64,000 nt of DNA from Oceanospirillum sp048265165. GTDB lineage: Bacteria > Pseudomonadota > Gammaproteobacteria > Pseudomonadales > Halomonadaceae. Each line of letters opens with the position of its first letter. Position 1 is the first letter of the stretch. Below, piece by piece: positions 34,247 to 42,622 of the stretch. The position numbers were made by a program, and so were the translations under genes. A model generated the notes under the pieces. The model was not told the DNA's origin. It did not search any database and was given only the letters and a program-made list of their open reading frames with translations. The stretch lies in the NCBI RefSeq assembly GCF_048265165.1, contig NZ_JBLXCD010000006.1, positions 124,001 through 188,000 of the forward strand, in the 5' to 3' direction.

Positions 34247-34763
34247 CTGGCTTAGTACGTCATTTCTGCATTCTTATATAAGGGCGGTTCGTCAGCAGCT
34301 GCCTAAAGCACTGTCGCCCTTGGCAGACTTCAAATTTTCCCATCCTCTGCTGTTATGCCATTAACGGCGTTAATACGTGTGCGAGTATCTCAGGTCATGG
34401 GATAGTTTTGCATACAGGTGAAAGCTGTACTGAACGTTCTGAAGCGCAAATATCAGAGGTGGATGTATCTGCTGGAGTAACGGGGAGCTGGAATAAGCAT
34501 GGCTGAGCATCAAAAAAAAAGGCCTGAGTAAAAGGCTTATTTCAGAAAGTCGCTAAACCCTGCTCCGAAACTCGCCTTAAACTCTGGCCGATTGTGCTAT
34601 TACTGGAAACCGATTAACACCGTCAGACAAGCGTATGATTTGCCTCCAGAAGTGGTGCAAGATTAGTGTGCTTTACGGATAAGGTAAAATTGATATTTTT
34701 TCGTTTACCTATAAGCTTTTACTTATAGTTTAATGTTCGTTGATGAGTGTTTAAGGGTGATGC
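34247..34763. other. Long intergenic region before the second LysR gene
   Basis: 517 bases without a credible gene in six frames. An A9 run followed by GGCCTGAGTAAAAGGC lies at 34512-34536 without making a proper terminator. The only clear structure is the palindrome at 34709. It could be decayed coding DNA, but no similarity to neighbours was seen. Confidence 0.4.
34709..34728. promoter_or_regulatory. Inverted repeat upstream of the second LysR gene
   Basis: CTATAAG and CTTATAG are exact 7-base arms with a 6-base spacer, 36 bases before the LysR start. The T-N11-A pattern inside it suits an autoregulatory LysR site, and it may overlap the promoter. Confidence 0.5.
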
Positions 34764-35705
34764 ATGCCGCTATCGGTACACAAGCTGACGGGAAGACTGA
34801 CATTCCGCCAGTTACAGGTCTTTAAAGCTGTTTATGAACAGCGTAGTTACAGCAAGGCGGGTGAGTTGCTTGGCCTGACTCAGCCTGCAGTGAGCAGTCA
34901 GGTGCGTCAGCTGGAACAAGCAGTGGATCAGCCTTTATTTGAATATGTGGGCCGCAGGCTTTTCAGTACGGCTGCGGCTGAGCGTTTAGCCGACAGCATT
35001 AATCATATTTTTATTGAGCTTTCCAATCTTCAGACTGACCTGGGAGCATTAAAGGGAAATGTTGCCGGAGAGCTGCGGCTGGTGGCGGTGAGTACGGCGC
35101 AATATATGGTGCCTTATCTGTTGAAGGGGTTTCTGAATCTTCACCCTAAGATCAATGTCAGTGTAAAGGTGGTAAACCGGGCAACAGCGTTGCAACGGCT
35201 GCATGAGAATACGGATGACCTGATTATTATGGGGATGGTGCCGGTTGACCGGGCTCTGGTGTCGTTGCCATTTCTTGATAATGAGTTGGTTCCTGTTGTA
35301 CCTGAAGGGCATCCGCTGCTGTCACTGGATCGGGTTTCTCCGCAGCGCTTTCTAGACAGTCATCTTCTGGTCCGGGAACCTGGATCAGGTAGCCGTCTGG
35401 CTTTAGAGCAGCATTGCCAGCAGAAGCGTTTGAGGTTTAAGCCGGGTATGGAGCTGGGGTCAAATGACTCGGTTAAGCATGGTGTGATTGCAGGCTTGGG
35501 AGTTGGTGTGTTGCCCAGGTTGAGTATTCCGGCGGAGCTTGAGTTGGGCCGCCTGAAGGAGGTGTCTCTTGAGGGGTTTCCTTTGAGACGTGACTTTTGC
35601 GTGGTACACCCTCAGGCGAAGCATCCGACGCCTGCGATGCAGGCATTTCTGGATTATGTGGGTGAGAACCGTGAAAGATTTGTTTCAGAGTTTCTTGGCG
35701 TATAA
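34764..35705 (+). CDS. LysR family regulator, CbbR-like
   Basis: A 313-residue LysR protein with helix-turn-helix at about 13-72 (FRQLQVFKAVYEQRSYSKAGELLGLTQPAVSSQVRQLE) and effector domain from about 95. GELRLVAVSTAQYMVPYLLKGFLNLHPKINVSVKVVNR is close to CbbR-type regulators and to the LysR gene at 32117, so the two are paralogues of one group. No divergent target gene is adjacent; a palindrome lies just upstream. Target unknown. Confidence 0.85.
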   Translation: MPLSVHKLTGRLTFRQLQVFKAVYEQRSYSKAGELLGLTQPAVSSQVRQLEQAVDQPLFEYVGRRLFSTAAAERLADSINHIFIELSNLQTDLGALKGNVAGELRLVAVSTAQYMVPYLLKGFLNLHPKINVSVKVVNRATALQRLHENTDDLIIMGMVPVDRALVSLPFLDNELVPVVPEGHPLLSLDRVSPQRFLDSHLLVREPGSGSRLALEQHCQQKRLRFKPGMELGSNDSVKHGVIAGLGVGVLPRLSIPAELELGRLKEVSLEGFPLRRDFCVVHPQAKHPTPAMQAFLDYVGENRERFVSEFLGV

Positions 35706-35832
35706 ACTTGCGCGCTTCTTACTCAGGCCCGGATGGAAAACTGCTGTCCCAGTGGCCTGTTTTCTTTCAGATAAGGCCATGTCAGTGTGGTGCTGATATG
35801 GCTGTTATGAAGTCTTTTTTGTGAGGCGTTTA

Positions 35833-36306
35833 ATGGGCGCAATGGGTTATATGAATACAATTCGCGCAGGTCGGCCGGATGATATGCAGGCTGTACTGGA
35901 TATCTGGCTGACCACATCGGTTAAAGCGCATAGCTTTATCTCTGAAGCTTTCTGGCAGGATCAGTTACCGGAAATGGCTGAGGTCTATCTGCCGGCATCT
36001 AAGGTTTTTGTCTGTACGGATGATGACACCGGGCAGGTTACCGGGTTTGCTGCTCTGTATGATAACTCGCTGGCGGCGCTTTTTGTTCACCCGGATTTTC
36101 AGGGGAGAGGACAGGGCAAAGCGCTGTTACATCATGCGATAGCTTTCAATCGGACGCGTTTGTCGTTGACCGTTTATAAGGCTAATCAGCCCGCCATCGA
36201 TTTTTATGTTGCCCAAGGGTTTGAAATTGAACGCCGGCAAACAGATCCTCATACCGGCGAGCCGGAATACCTGATGACGCATGTATTGGGCGGTCATTCG
36301 CGCTAG
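35833..36306 (+). CDS. GNAT family N-acetyltransferase (YjaB-like)
   Basis: A 157-residue GNAT enzyme. The N-terminus IRAGRPDDMQAVLDIWLTTSVKAHSFI resembles E. coli YjaB, and HPDFQGRGQGKALLHHAI holds the acetyl-CoA loop. The C-terminus has VYKANQPAIDFYVAQGFEIERRQTDPHTGEPEYLM. ATG 35833 has GAGG 6 bases upstream; ATG 35851 is an alternative. A decayed second copy lies 475 bases downstream, showing a past tandem duplication. Confidence 0.82.
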   Translation: MGAMGYMNTIRAGRPDDMQAVLDIWLTTSVKAHSFISEAFWQDQLPEMAEVYLPASKVFVCTDDDTGQVTGFAALYDNSLAALFVHPDFQGRGQGKALLHHAIAFNRTRLSLTVYKANQPAIDFYVAQGFEIERRQTDPHTGEPEYLMTHVLGGHSR

Positions 36307-36337
36307 TTAGTGGGTTCTTTGTTCAAAGGGAGTTGTT

Positions 36338-36751
36338 ATGGGATTGGTTATCGTACCCCTGATGCTGATGTGGTTTTGGGCCACCGGCTTATCATTACGA
36401 ATCGGTTATGTGCTGGCGGATGTGAGCGGCTTTTTCCCCTATGTGTTGTTATGCTTGTTGGCGGCGATTTCCGGCGGCTGGCTGTATTCCCGTCTGGTTA
36501 TGGCGCGCCGAAAGTTCGAAAAAGAACTTTGGGCGTTTCAGTTGATGATCGACTTTACCCTCAACAAGTTCGCCCTTTCAGGTTACACCATTCTGGCAGG
36601 TATTTACCTCTTTACCGACCTGACCGTTACCGATGACAACCTGCTTAGCCTGATCTTTATCGGCACTCTGGTGCTGTCATCCGGCACCCTGCTTGGTGTG
36701 TTTACCAGTAATGCCTTTATGGATCGCCATAAGATTGAGCGGGCGTATTAG
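36338..36751 (+). CDS. Small integral membrane protein, unknown function
   Basis: A 137-residue protein with four hydrophobic segments (about 3-20, 28-50, 70-90, 98-120) and short charged loops. GGGAG 5 bases before the ATG. No family was recognised. It sits between the intact GNAT gene and its decayed copy, so the pair may have been duplicated as a block around it. Confidence 0.6.
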   Translation: MGLVIVPLMLMWFWATGLSLRIGYVLADVSGFFPYVLLCLLAAISGGWLYSRLVMARRKFEKELWAFQLMIDFTLNKFALSGYTILAGIYLFTDLTVTDDNLLSLIFIGTLVLSSGTLLGVFTSNAFMDRHKIERAY

Positions 36752-36780
36752 TCCTGACGATTTTCTGAATGGAATCAAAC

Positions 36781-37180
36781 ATGACTTCAATAGAAACCGG
36801 AAAGCCTGTTCGGGCTTTTCAGGCGCAAGATTTACAGTCCGTACTGGATATCTGGCTTACCGCCTCAATCAAAGCTCACGACTTTATCCCTGAAGCCTTC
36901 TGCAGAGGTTTTTGTGTATGAAGAAGAGGGGCGGGTTACGGGATTCAGTGCTTTGTACGACAACACCTTGGCAGCCCTCTTTGTTCATCCTGATTATTAG
37001 GGTAAATCCCTGTTGCAGCATCTGATCGCTCAAAGCGAACAACCCTTGTCCTTAAACGTTTATAAGGCCAATCAGCCAAGTGTAGATTTCTATCGCTCGC
37101 AGGGATTTGTCATTCGGGAAGAGAGTTGTTGCCAGCATACTGGCGAGCAGGAATACCTGATGGGTAAAACTAATATGTAA
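36781..37180 (+). pseudogene. Decayed tandem copy of the YjaB-like acetyltransferase gene
   Basis: Starting at ATG 36781 the DNA encodes VRAFQAQDLQSVLDIWL then IKAHDFIPEAF, clearly the start of the gene at 35833. About 15 codons are then missing, the frame shifts, and GRVTGFSALYDNTLAALFVHPDY resumes; next an in-frame TAG stands where the intact copy has CAG (Gln), followed by the remaining VYKANQPSVDFYRSQGF and the EYLMGKTNM end with TAA at 37178. A deletion, a frameshift and a nonsense change make it non-functional. Confidence 0.88.
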
Positions 37181-37239
37181 TCGCTGATATCTTTAGAATG
37201 TTGTAGTTTAGACAAATTAAAGTTATCTAAGGAAAGGAC

Positions 37240-38892
37240 ATGGATGAAATTATTATTAAAAGGGGGATCAAGTTAGGTGAGCTTGATGCAGAAGCTGACT
37301 CTGACCTGCTTGGTGCTTGTTTTGTAGATAATGGCCACTTGGAAGGCTTGTTAGATATAAGTTCTCCTGCTTCTGTGGTTTTGGGGCGAACTGGGTCAGG
37401 TAAAAGCGCTCTCCTTTTCAAAATATCTCAACAAGTTGAATATTCTGCTCAGCTTGATCCAAATGACATCTCCATCAGGTTCTTGGAACACTCTAATATT
37501 ATTCAGTTTTTTAATGAACTAGATGTGAAACTAGACCTTTTTTACAGAATGCTATGGCGGCATTTGCTAACTGTAGAGTTGCTAAAGCTTAGGTATGATC
37601 TGCGCACGGAAGCGGAGAATAGGAGTTTTATATCCCGAATAAATAATTGGGTTGGCCGAGATAATATTAAGAATAGAGCTTTAGAGTATTTCACGGATTG
37701 GGGCGATAGGTTTTGGTTGGAAACAGATGAGCAGTTACAAGAGCTTACAAGTAAGTTCACTAGAGATGTAAAGAGTAAGCTGGGTAGTAAATTTTGTGAT
37801 GTCGATATATCTGTTGAAGGGGCTAGGTCTTTATCCGAAGAAGTAAGGAAAGAGATTAAGTCACTAGCGACTCAGTTTGTCAGTGGTATCCAAATTAAAA
37901 AACTAAATGAAGTTTTAGATCTTTTGGCTGATTTTGCATTCAATGACCCTCAAAAAAGGTACTACATCCTTATTGATAAGCTAGATGAAGACTGGGCGGA
38001 AACTGATACTAGATGTAGATTCATCAGGGCGCTGATTGAAGAAACGAAATCTATGAGGCGCATACCTCAAGTAAAAATTGTTACGGCTCTGAGGCGTGAT
38101 TTGTTGGACTTAGTTTTTGATAAAACTCGAGACTCTGGATTCCAAGAAGAGAAGTATGAAGCCTATATGGTCCCTCTTATTTGGACCAAGGCAGATTTGA
38201 AAAGCTTAATTTCTGCAAGGATTCAGGAGGTTTATCGACGTCAGTATACGTCTCGTAGAGTTATCTTTACTGATGTATTTCCTTCGCAAGTTAAAGGAGA
38301 AACTGGTGAGGCTATTGATTATATAGTTGAGCGAACCCTATTCCGGCCTCGTGATGCCATTCAATTCTGTAATGAATGTTTTATTGCGGCTTCAGGACGG
38401 CCGCGAGTATCTTGGAGAGCGATATACGCAGCAGAAGCTAGTTACTCAACAAAAAGATTGAAGTCATTGAAAGAGGAATGGTCTGAGTATTACCCGGCAC
38501 TCGAGTTTTCGTTAGAAATTTTAAGAGGTCTCGCTATACCCTTTACACGCTCTGCACTGAGTGGCGGAAGGTTTGAAGAGGTTGCGATGGAACTTCATGA
38601 CCAATCTGAAATTGACCCATGTGTCAAAGTAGTAAAAAAAATGTATGCCGCTGGCACTAAGGTGACCGAGTCAGAGGCAGTTAGCCAGCTATTAATGTGT
38701 TTCTATCATGTAGGTGTGATTGGAATAAAAATTAGTACAAGAGATACGTTTATTTGGTCTCATATTGATCAGTCTCGGGTCTCTAGGAGTGAGATAAAGC
38801 GCGCAAATCAGATCAAAGTTCATAAAATGTTTCGCCATGTATTAGAGTCGACAGAGCCCCGTGATTTTTATCAGTCAGGGAAGCCGAAATAG
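37240..38892 (+). CDS. Sll1717-type P-loop ATPase
   Basis: A 550-residue predicted ATPase of the Sll1717-like family. Walker A GRTGSGKS is at 49-56 and the Walker B-like strand ILIDKLDED at 243-251; RCRFIRALIEETK and VKIVTALRRDLLD continue the STAND/AAA-like core, and a mixed helical C-terminal half (330-550) may be a winged-helix region. No membrane segment. Codon and base use are visibly richer in A+T than the neighbours, and its 3' end overlaps the convergent ligase gene by 22 bases, both signs of acquired DNA. Members are often found in variable regions; a defence role is a guess. Confidence 0.75.
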   Translation: MDEIIIKRGIKLGELDAEADSDLLGACFVDNGHLEGLLDISSPASVVLGRTGSGKSALLFKISQQVEYSAQLDPNDISIRFLEHSNIIQFFNELDVKLDLFYRMLWRHLLTVELLKLRYDLRTEAENRSFISRINNWVGRDNIKNRALEYFTDWGDRFWLETDEQLQELTSKFTRDVKSKLGSKFCDVDISVEGARSLSEEVRKEIKSLATQFVSGIQIKKLNEVLDLLADFAFNDPQKRYYILIDKLDEDWAETDTRCRFIRALIEETKSMRRIPQVKIVTALRRDLLDLVFDKTRDSGFQEEKYEAYMVPLIWTKADLKSLISARIQEVYRRQYTSRRVIFTDVFPSQVKGETGEAIDYIVERTLFRPRDAIQFCNECFIAASGRPRVSWRAIYAAEASYSTKRLKSLKEEWSEYYPALEFSLEILRGLAIPFTRSALSGGRFEEVAMELHDQSEIDPCVKVVKKMYAAGTKVTESEAVSQLLMCFYHVGVIGIKISTRDTFIWSHIDQSRVSRSEIKRANQIKVHKMFRHVLESTEPRDFYQSGKPK

Positions 38893-39875
38893 CTTCTCGA
38901 GCATTCCACCCGTTCTTCAGGTGAGTTATGACGGATGCCCTGCTGTGTGAGAGCTTCTATCTTTTGCAGTCGAGGAAGCAGACCTGCGCCATTGGCGGTC
39001 TGAATCGCAAGTCCGGGGCGGGCGTTGAGCTCCAGCACCATGGGGCCACGGCTTTTGTCGATGACCATGTCGGTGCCGATATAGCCCAGGCCTGTCATCT
39101 CCCAGGCGCTGGCTGCCAGAACTAACAGTTGTTCCCAGTCCGGGATCTCCAATTGATCGAGAGGGCACAGGGTGTCAGGGTGCTGGGTAATTGGATGATC
39201 GAACTGTACGGCCCGAACGGCCCTTCCGGTCGCAATATCCAGCCCGACACCCACGGCTCCCTGATGCAGGTTAGCTTTACCATCTGAGCTTGCGGTGGAG
39301 CAGCGCATCATCGCCATCACCGGGTAGCCATGGAACACGATAACGCGAATGTCCGGTACGCCTTCGTAGCTGAAGTCGGCAAAACTTTCGTCAAACTCGA
39401 TCAGGTTTTCTACGACGGCGACATCATTCTTGCCCCCCAGTGAGAAGAGCCCAGCCAGAGTGTTGGTAATATGTCGCTCGACATCCTGACGACTGACAAC
39501 TGCGCCGGAAGGCTTGGTGTAACAGCCTTCTTTATGGGAGGTTACTACCAAAATGCCTTTGCCACCGGAGCCCTGAGCAGGTTTGATAACAAATCCGGGC
39601 CAGTTTTTTACCATCTGATGAATCTTGCGGACATGGACCTGGCTTTCGATAACGCCGATTAGCTCGGGCACCGTTGCTCCGGCTTGCTCAGCGATCAGTT
39701 TGGTTTTCAGCTTGTCATCCACTAGGGGGTATTTTGACCGATCGTTATAGCGACTGATAAAGCTATGGTTGCGCTGGTTCATGCCAAGAATGCCCTGCTG
39801 GCGCAACTGTTTAGGCACCTGTAGCCAGTCTTTTACGCAAGATACCGCCTGGCTGAAGTGTTGGTGTATTGTCAT
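38871..39875 (-). CDS. Alpha-L-glutamate ligase-like ATP-grasp protein
   Basis: A 334-residue RimK-related ATP-grasp enzyme, expected to form amide bonds to amino acids or peptides. The ATP-grasp core shows WPGFVIKPAQGSGGKGILVV (nucleotide lysine and glycine loop), PDIRVIVFHGYPVMAMMR and the metal site TDMVIDKSRGPMVLELNARPGL. It is the third gene of a conserved triad and starts 3 bases after the transglutaminase-like gene. The acceptor and donor are not known. Its last 22 bases are shared with the convergent ATPase gene. Confidence 0.85.
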   Translation of the reverse strand: MTIHQHFSQAVSCVKDWLQVPKQLRQQGILGMNQRNHSFISRYNDRSKYPLVDDKLKTKLIAEQAGATVPELIGVIESQVHVRKIHQMVKNWPGFVIKPAQGSGGKGILVVTSHKEGCYTKPSGAVVSRQDVERHITNTLAGLFSLGGKNDVAVVENLIEFDESFADFSYEGVPDIRVIVFHGYPVMAMMRCSTASSDGKANLHQGAVGVGLDIATGRAVRAVQFDHPITQHPDTLCPLDQLEIPDWEQLLVLAASAWEMTGLGYIGTDMVIDKSRGPMVLELNARPGLAIQTANGAGLLPRLQKIEALTQQGIRHNSPEERVECSRSYFGFPD

Positions 39876-39878
39876 AGG

Positions 39879-41396
39879 TCAGTCCTGTGACGGCTTGGCC
39901 AGATGGCGGAAGCGGCGCAGTTCACTCAGGCGGTAACCGGTGTAGTTACCCAGTAGCAGAATCAGGGCCAGAATAATCAGCTGCAGCCCGACAAAGTTAA
40001 AGGTCAGATGACGGATCAATTCGGAGGTCATCGCCAGATAGACAAGTACAGCGGTAAAGAGCGAACCGCCGCCCTGTACGAAAACCTCTTTTGCACCTTC
40101 TTCTTCCCAGAGAATTGACATACGTTCAATGGTCCAGGACAGGATGATCATTGGGAAAAAGGTGATACTCAGACCCTCCAGAAGCCCTACGCGATAAGCA
40201 ATGACAGTGAATACTGAGATGATCATAATCACGGCAATAATGACGGCGGAGATACGTGCCACCAATAGCAGATTCAGATGGGACAGGTAGCTGCGGATCA
40301 TCAGTCCGGTGCCTACAATCAGCAGAAAACCGATAATACCGGGGGCCAGTTCTGTCTGCACAAAGGCGACGGCAATCAGTACCGGCATAAAAGTACCTGA
40401 GGTTTTAAGGCCGACAATAATGCGCAGAAAGACCACGAGCAGAGCGCCAACCGGAATCAGCATAATGGTTTTGAACATGGCCTGCTCTTCAACCGGCAAG
40501 CTGTGGATAGAGAAGTTAAGCAGATCCTCTGCAGTGATTTTCTCCCGGGTTGCTGTTTCCGGTGAAATATCCTGAGCGATCATAGAAAAACTGACATCGG
40601 ACTGTCGGCCACCAATCACGTCCAGCAGGCTCTGGTATTCATAACTCCAGATCAGGAGGTTGTCCGGTTTACCTTCTGTGCCTGTTTGCGGATTCAACAG
40701 CTGCCAGAGCTCTTTATCGTTATCCCACACCTGAACCCAGGGCTGTACACTCTGGCGGCGACGGCCATCTTCCAGTGTCAAGGTTGCAACGGTACGGGCT
40801 GGTATTTTCTCCATGGAAAGCAGGCTGACCAGAGCTTCTTCGCGGTTCATGCTGTTCAGCAGTAGTGCGGCATTCTGATTCTGGGGATCATTCAGCTGGC
40901 GCACCAGCTCCCGGGCGAGTGTCGGGTTATCTGCAGAGCGTTCCAGTGCATCTTCCAGAATGGAAAGCGCGGCGGTTTGTCTGACATCTTCAAAAAATTG
41001 GGGTGTAGGCTCTGTCGGAGGGCGAACCGTATGCTGAGCGCTTGCATCAACCAGAAATCGTGCCTTGTAATAGATCAGCTGCTGATCCTTTGCACTGCGT
41101 GTTGACCACTCTGCGCGGCGCTGAAGGCTGTCATCGAGCAAGGCAACACCATAACCCTGTGAGGAGCTGCTTTCATCGGTCAGGATAAAATTGCGTTGAT
41201 CACTGGGTATTGCCATGGTGACCTTTGCCGGATCACCATTGGCAAGAAATTCAATACGGGCTTCCACTTCCCACTGTTGGCGCTGTTCGCCGGGAAACCA
41301 GGGAACACCATAGACCGCATGGCGATAGAGGCTTAGAGCTGTGCCAATGAGAACCAGGCTCATAACAAGCAGATAAAAAGGCAGGCGATTGATCAT
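39879..41396 (-). CDS. Inactive transglutaminase fused to seven-TM domain (UUP1-type)
   Basis: A 505-residue membrane protein. TM1 near 7-25 leads into a periplasmic part (about 30-310) with an N-terminal beta domain and a transglutaminase-like fold (LLSMEKIPARTVATLTL...WVQVWDNDKELWQLLNP) in which the Cys-His-Asp triad is not evident. The C-terminal 200 residues contain seven hydrophobic helices. The same pair with an ATP-grasp ligase is widespread in marine and pseudomonad genomes. It may pass a periplasmic peptide signal or substrate to the cytosolic ligase. Confidence 0.82.
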   Translation of the reverse strand: MINRLPFYLLVMSLVLIGTALSLYRHAVYGVPWFPGEQRQQWEVEARIEFLANGDPAKVTMAIPSDQRNFILTDESSSSQGYGVALLDDSLQRRAEWSTRSAKDQQLIYYKARFLVDASAQHTVRPPTEPTPQFFEDVRQTAALSILEDALERSADNPTLARELVRQLNDPQNQNAALLLNSMNREEALVSLLSMEKIPARTVATLTLEDGRRRQSVQPWVQVWDNDKELWQLLNPQTGTEGKPDNLLIWSYEYQSLLDVIGGRQSDVSFSMIAQDISPETATREKITAEDLLNFSIHSLPVEEQAMFKTIMLIPVGALLVVFLRIIVGLKTSGTFMPVLIAVAFVQTELAPGIIGFLLIVGTGLMIRSYLSHLNLLLVARISAVIIAVIMIISVFTVIAYRVGLLEGLSITFFPMIILSWTIERMSILWEEEGAKEVFVQGGGSLFTAVLVYLAMTSELIRHLTFNFVGLQLIILALILLLGNYTGYRLSELRRFRHLAKPSQD

Positions 41397-41446
41397 GACT
41401 GTATAGCATCCGCGTGGGTGTATCGGAGAAGATTGACCGATTCAGA

Positions 41447-42331
41447 TCAGGGTTTTTGCTTCGGGTGAATATAAGATTTGCCGACATCAATTAAAGCAAT
41501 ATCCTTAAAAAATTCACGACCTAAAAGAATCTGGAACGTCATTTTGCTACGGTCAGCAAGGGTAAACTCGGCTCGTTCCCTTAAACCACCCACCTGCACC
41601 CAGGCCTGAATGACCGGGCGACGTTCTGCGTCTTTAGCTGAAGCCTGGATAATGCGAACCCAGCGGACGACAGGCGCTTCAATCTGTTTGCCTTTACTCT
41701 CTTTTGGCTCACTCGTCTGCAGATTTTCTTTTGCTACATCTGTCTGCAGGCTCTCTTTGTTTTCGTCAGCCGGTAAGTTTTCCTTTACTTCATCTACCTG
41801 TGGGTTCTCTTTGGTTTCGTCCACCAGTAGATTGAACCGTACCCATTCCTCTCCATTGCGTTCAAAAAAAACAGGGTCAGAGGCATGAATTGATGACGTT
41901 GTCGCACCGGAGTCTATCCGGGCCTTAAAATTAGCCTGAGCGGCATCCAGCCAAACCCACTCCTTGCTTCCCAGTATGACTTTGTCCGGGTTGCTGGTGC
42001 TCTGAGTGGTATCAGGCGTTTCAGGTTGGCGGAGGGTATCTTTATTTTTCTCTTCAACCAGAACTAATAGTTTATTTTGATTAGCTTTGAGTTGAGAAGT
42101 GGCCTGATCGCTTTGTTTGAGCTGTAATTGCAGCTGATCCAGCTGGGTGCTTTGTGCCTGATTTTGCTCTTCAAGATTATTGATTCGCTGTTCAAGGCGG
42201 GCATCCAGTGACTGTATCGCCTGCAGCATTGGCTTATCAGAGTTCAGGGTGCAGCCTGCAAGTGTAAATATCGATAGTAATGATAATATCAGGTGAGGCG
42301 TGCCGGAGCGGTTAGCGCGTTTAAAACACAT
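41447..42331 (-). CDS. Retropepsin-like (RimB-type, DUF 'ATP-dependent zinc protease') lipoprotein
   Basis: A 294-residue predicted lipoprotein, first gene of the triad. Lipobox LAGC ends at Cys27, followed by a long coiled coil (about 35-95) and a retropepsin-like aspartic protease domain with RIDSGATTSSIHA (catalytic Asp140) and LADRSKMTFQILLGREFF. Despite its family name it shows no zinc motif. Between the two halves of the protease domain is an extra charged insertion of 9-residue tandem repeats (171-214). It may trim peptides made or sensed by the neighbouring ligase and transglutaminase-like proteins. Confidence 0.8.
   Translation of the reverse strand: MCFKRANRSGTPHLILSLLSIFTLAGCTLNSDKPMLQAIQSLDARLEQRINNLEEQNQAQSTQLDQLQLQLKQSDQATSQLKANQNKLLVLVEEKNKDTLRQPETPDTTQSTSNPDKVILGSKEWVWLDAAQANFKARIDSGATTSSIHASDPVFFERNGEEWVRFNLLVDETKENPQVDEVKENLPADENKESLQTDVAKENLQTSEPKESKGKQIEAPVVRWVRIIQASAKDAERRPVIQAWVQVGGLRERAEFTLADRSKMTFQILLGREFFKDIALIDVGKSYIHPKQKP
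41690..41821 (-). repeat. 27-bp tandem repeats within the retropepsin-like gene
   Basis: Four and a half diverged copies of a 9-residue unit, DETKENPQV, DEVKENLPA, DENKESLQT, DVAKENLQT and SEPKESKG, fill residues 171-214. They encode a hydrophilic, probably disordered loop inserted in the protease fold and could vary in number by slippage. Confidence 0.8.
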
Positions 42332-42574
42332 AATCCTACATAACTCGTTGTAATGGCTATTGATGATCGTGTTGCTTACTTATGACGGTCAGTCATCGAA
42401 AGTGCATTAGTCTACCGGAGTTGCCGGTAGGGTTATAGCTTTATAAAAGGTGTATTTTTTCAGCTAAATTCAGGTTTTTGCCTGAGGTTAGTTTGGGCGG
42501 CTTATGCTACCTTTGGGCTGTTACAGAGGGCCGGATCTTGTTGCTTCAGGTCTGCTTTGTGGAGGGGTTCTATA

Positions 42575-42610
42575 ATGGAAGATAACAAAATAAATGCAGA
42601 TCTTTTCTGA
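42575..42610 (+). CDS. Possible 11-residue leader ORF before the AraC gene
   Basis: ATG 42575 follows GGAGGGG at good spacing, reads MEDNKINADLF and stops 12 bases before the araC-type start. The ribosome site is the best in this 290-base leader, while that of the main gene lies over the leader's end. The TATAAT at 42571-42576 overlaps the ATG and could instead be a promoter -10. Coding status is uncertain. Confidence 0.35.
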   Translation: MEDNKINADLF

Positions 42611-42622
42611 GAGAGCTTAAGT

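Noticed and set aside
37240..38892. Full mobile island around the P-loop ATPase
   Set aside because: Only the single gene is AT-rich; no integrase, transposase, tRNA or flanking direct repeat was found, so no island boundaries were called.
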